This document shows, piece by piece, positions 62,484-64,000 of a stretch of DNA of 64,000 nucleotides (positions within the stretch are counted from its first letter, which is position 1; each line of letters opens with the position of its first letter). Under the pieces are notes generated by a model. That model made no database searches. It was not told where the DNA came from and saw only the letters and a list, made by a program, of their open reading frames with translations. This DNA comes from Paradevosia shaoguanensis. Lineage in GTDB: Bacteria; Pseudomonadota; Alphaproteobacteria; Rhizobiales; Devosiaceae. The position numbers and the translations under genes were made by a program. Where the stretch lies: assembly GCF_016801025.1 (NCBI RefSeq), contig NZ_CP068983.1, forward strand, positions 3,340,501 through 3,404,500, written 5' to 3'.

Positions 62484-63508
62484 ACCGCCTGCCCCCCTGG
62501 CAGTGGCGTTCCGCCCGACAGCAATCCCTTGTCCGCCAGAGCGCTCCAGAATCCATCCGGAATATTCACCTGCCACCAGCCCAGAATCCCCTCCAGTTCC
62601 TGCGGGCTGCGTGGCCCGGGGAGCACGGTGCAGACGGCCGGATGCGTCAGTGGGAATTGCAGGGCGGCGGCGGGCAGGGGGACGTTGAAATCGGCGCAGA
62701 TGGTCTCGATGGCGCGGACGCGGTCGAGCACATCCTGCGGCGCGGCGACGTAGTTCCACGTCGTGCCGCCCACCAGGATGCCTGAATTGAAGGGCGCTGC
62801 GGCCACGACCGAGGCCTTGCGCTTGATGCAGGTCGAGAGGAACGGATTGAGCGAGGTCTGTTCCAGGAGCGTGTAGCGGCCGGCGAGCAGGAACACGTCC
62901 CAGTCGCCGAGCTCGAAGGCATCCATGAGCACTTCCCACTCATTGACGCCCAGCCCGAAGGCCGAAATCTGCCCCGAGCGCTTGAGCTCCTCCAGGGCCT
63001 TGTAGCCGCCTGTCTCGAGCTGCTTCCAGAACGGCTGATTGCCCTCGACGCCATGCGTGCCGACGCCGATATCGTGGACGTAGAGGATGTCGATCTTGTT
63101 GAGGCCCAGTCGCTGCTGGCTGTCCTCGAACGAGCGCATGATGGCGTCGTAGGAATAGTCGAAGATTTCCTCGAAGGGCAGGGCGCCGGCAAACTGGAAA
63201 TCAGCCGGGCGCGGCCCGAAAAGCGGCTTGAGCAGGCGCCCGACCTTGGTCGAAAGCACGGTGCCCGCGCGGCGATCGCGCAGCACGTCGCCCATAAGGC
63301 GTTCGGAGAGGCCGGTGCCGTAGCGGGGGGCGGTATCGAAATAGGTGATGCCGGCATCGAGCGCAGCAGAGACCGTGGCGCGCGCCTCCTCTGGCGGCAC
63401 GCGCTCGCGCATGCCGGCCAAGGTCGCCCCGCCCAGCCCGAGCGTCGTGATCCTGAGGTCGGTTTCTCCGATCCGCCGGGTTTCGAAAACTGGTTTTGCG
63501 CCTGCCAT
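62480..63508 (-). CDS. Aldo/keto reductase (D-threo-aldose 1-dehydrogenase-like)
   Basis: This 342-residue protein is a TIM-barrel NAD(P)-dependent oxidoreductase. The active-site pattern is FDTAPRYGTGLSERLMG (Asp and Tyr) with STKVGR (Lys) and LYVHDIG (His). The family includes L-fucose/D-arabinose dehydrogenases and pyridoxal 4-dehydrogenase. The start at 63508 has a strong GGGAGGG site. The adjacent GguC/AraD1-like gene suggests a sugar-oxidation role. Its stop overlaps the convergent hicB stop region. Confidence 0.87.
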   Translation of the reverse strand: MAGAKPVFETRRIGETDLRITTLGLGGATLAGMRERVPPEEARATVSAALDAGITYFDTAPRYGTGLSERLMGDVLRDRRAGTVLSTKVGRLLKPLFGPRPADFQFAGALPFEEIFDYSYDAIMRSFEDSQQRLGLNKIDILYVHDIGVGTHGVEGNQPFWKQLETGGYKALEELKRSGQISAFGLGVNEWEVLMDAFELGDWDVFLLAGRYTLLEQTSLNPFLSTCIKRKASVVAAAPFNSGILVGGTTWNYVAAPQDVLDRVRAIETICADFNVPLPAAALQFPLTHPAVCTVLPGPRSPQELEGILGWWQVNIPDGFWSALADKGLLSGGTPLPGGQAV

Positions 63509-63530
63509 GTCGCCCTCCCTCGAGCTGCCT

Positions 63531-63546
63531 CTAACTGACATGTTAG
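63531..63546. promoter_or_regulatory. Inverted repeat upstream of aldo/keto reductase
   Basis: CTAAC-TGACAT-GTTAG lies 23 bases upstream of the start codon, a candidate operator of a sugar-catabolic repressor. Confidence 0.45.
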
Positions 63547-63592
63547 TGGCGCGAGGTAAAGCGGTGCCGATGAAAAGCGCTGGTTGCGGCGA

Positions 63593-64000
63593 TCAATAAA
63601 GCGGCTTGATCTCCACCGTTTCGGCCTCTTCCCAGGCCACCGCATTGCGCAGCGGCGCACCGAATTGCGGCTCGGCGATCTCGAAGACGTCGCCTGCCTC
63701 GGTCTTGATGCCGTCGGCAAAGCTCAGTGTCGCCGTACCGAACATGTGCACGTGCACGTCGCCCGGATTGCGGAAGAGCTCGTATTTGAAGTGGTGGTAT
63801 TCGAGATTGGCGATGGTGTGGGACATGTTGTCCTCGCCCGAGAGGAACGGCTTCTCCCAGAACACTTTGCCGTCCCGCAGGATGCGCGACATGCCCTCGA
63901 CATTGCGCGGCAGTTCACCCAGGCGCAGCTCAGGCCCGAACGAGCAGGCGCGTAGCTTGGAATGGGCGAGGAAGAGGTAGTTCACGCGCTCCGTCACATG
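63593..64000 (-). CDS. GguC/AraD1-family protein, C-terminal part
   Basis: Only the last 136 residues are visible; the reading frame stays open to the window edge, so the N-terminal part is missing. The segment has the FAH-like/GguC pattern (LRACSFGPELRLGELP, SRILRDGKVFWEKPFLSGEDNMSHTIANLEYHHFKYELFRNPGDVHVHMFGT). AraD1/GguC proteins act in L-arabinose and related pentose catabolism in rhizobia. The gene would be transcribed toward the aldo/keto reductase and probably belongs with it. Confidence 0.78.
   Translation of the reverse strand, partial: HVTERVNYLFLAHSKLRACSFGPELRLGELPRNVEGMSRILRDGKVFWEKPFLSGEDNMSHTIANLEYHHFKYELFRNPGDVHVHMFGTATLSFADGIKTEAGDVFEIAEPQFGAPLRNAVAWEEAETVEIKPLY

Overview
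The window reads as a chromosomal segment of a motile alphaproteobacterium of the Hyphomicrobiales, most like Devosia and relatives. Support comes from high-GC coding sequence, a GPR/RgsE-type growth-pole ring protein, FlaF/FlbT/FliX flagellar regulators, CckA, and CtrA-type TTAA-N7-TTAA boxes. The genus is inferred from gene content only.

Layout. 1-7.7 kb: the end of an MFS transporter, a 1,818-residue coiled-coil protein (GPR/RgsE-like) and a divergent Hpt protein sharing a perfect CtrA box. 7.8-10.5 kb: a membrane diguanylate cyclase, a [2Fe-2S] ferredoxin and an orphan sugar-type ABC permease. 10.8-16.8 kb: a compact assimilatory sulfate-reduction operon (cysG, DUF2849, cysI, a cysH-DUF934 fusion, ferredoxin-NADP reductase, ferredoxin) that appears to feed electrons to sulfite reductase through ferredoxin. 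17-24 kb: FMN reductase/HxlR pair, YcjF/YcjX pair, an exported unknown protein, metA and a P-loop NTPase.

24.2-36.3 kb and 42.6-59.1 kb hold a split flagellar cluster: flgE-flgK-flgL; flagellin, flbT, flaF; flgI-flgJ-like-flgN-like; fliX; flgF-flgG-flgA-flgH; fliL-fliM-pflI-like-motE-like; a large TPR protein; fliO-fliP; flgB-flgC-fliE-fliQ-fliR-flhB; then cckA. Between the two blocks lie dksA, a GNAT acetyltransferase, an ABC-F ATPase, an M32 carboxypeptidase, a methyltransferase and a glutathione S-transferase. The right end has a HicAB toxin-antitoxin pair, an aldo/keto reductase and the C-terminal part of a GguC/AraD1-like protein.

Regulation can be read from the DNA. Three sigma-54 promoters (flgE, flgI, flgF) each have a GGCA-N5-TGCC-type site about 65-110 bp upstream. 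CtrA boxes lie before fliX, fliL, flgB and gpr/hpt. Together with fliX and cckA this resembles the Caulobacter CtrA to FliX/FlbD/sigma-54 hierarchy.

The most striking element is an IS110-family insertion (about 49,346-50,450) inside one copy of an intergenic hairpin repeat found about eight times in the window. Its 158-nt left end can be read as a bridge RNA. One loop carries guides matching both halves of the interrupted repeat, and a second loop carries guides matching the element's own two ends, with a CC core in both. A perfect unoccupied copy of the 14-bp target lies 3.6 kb away.
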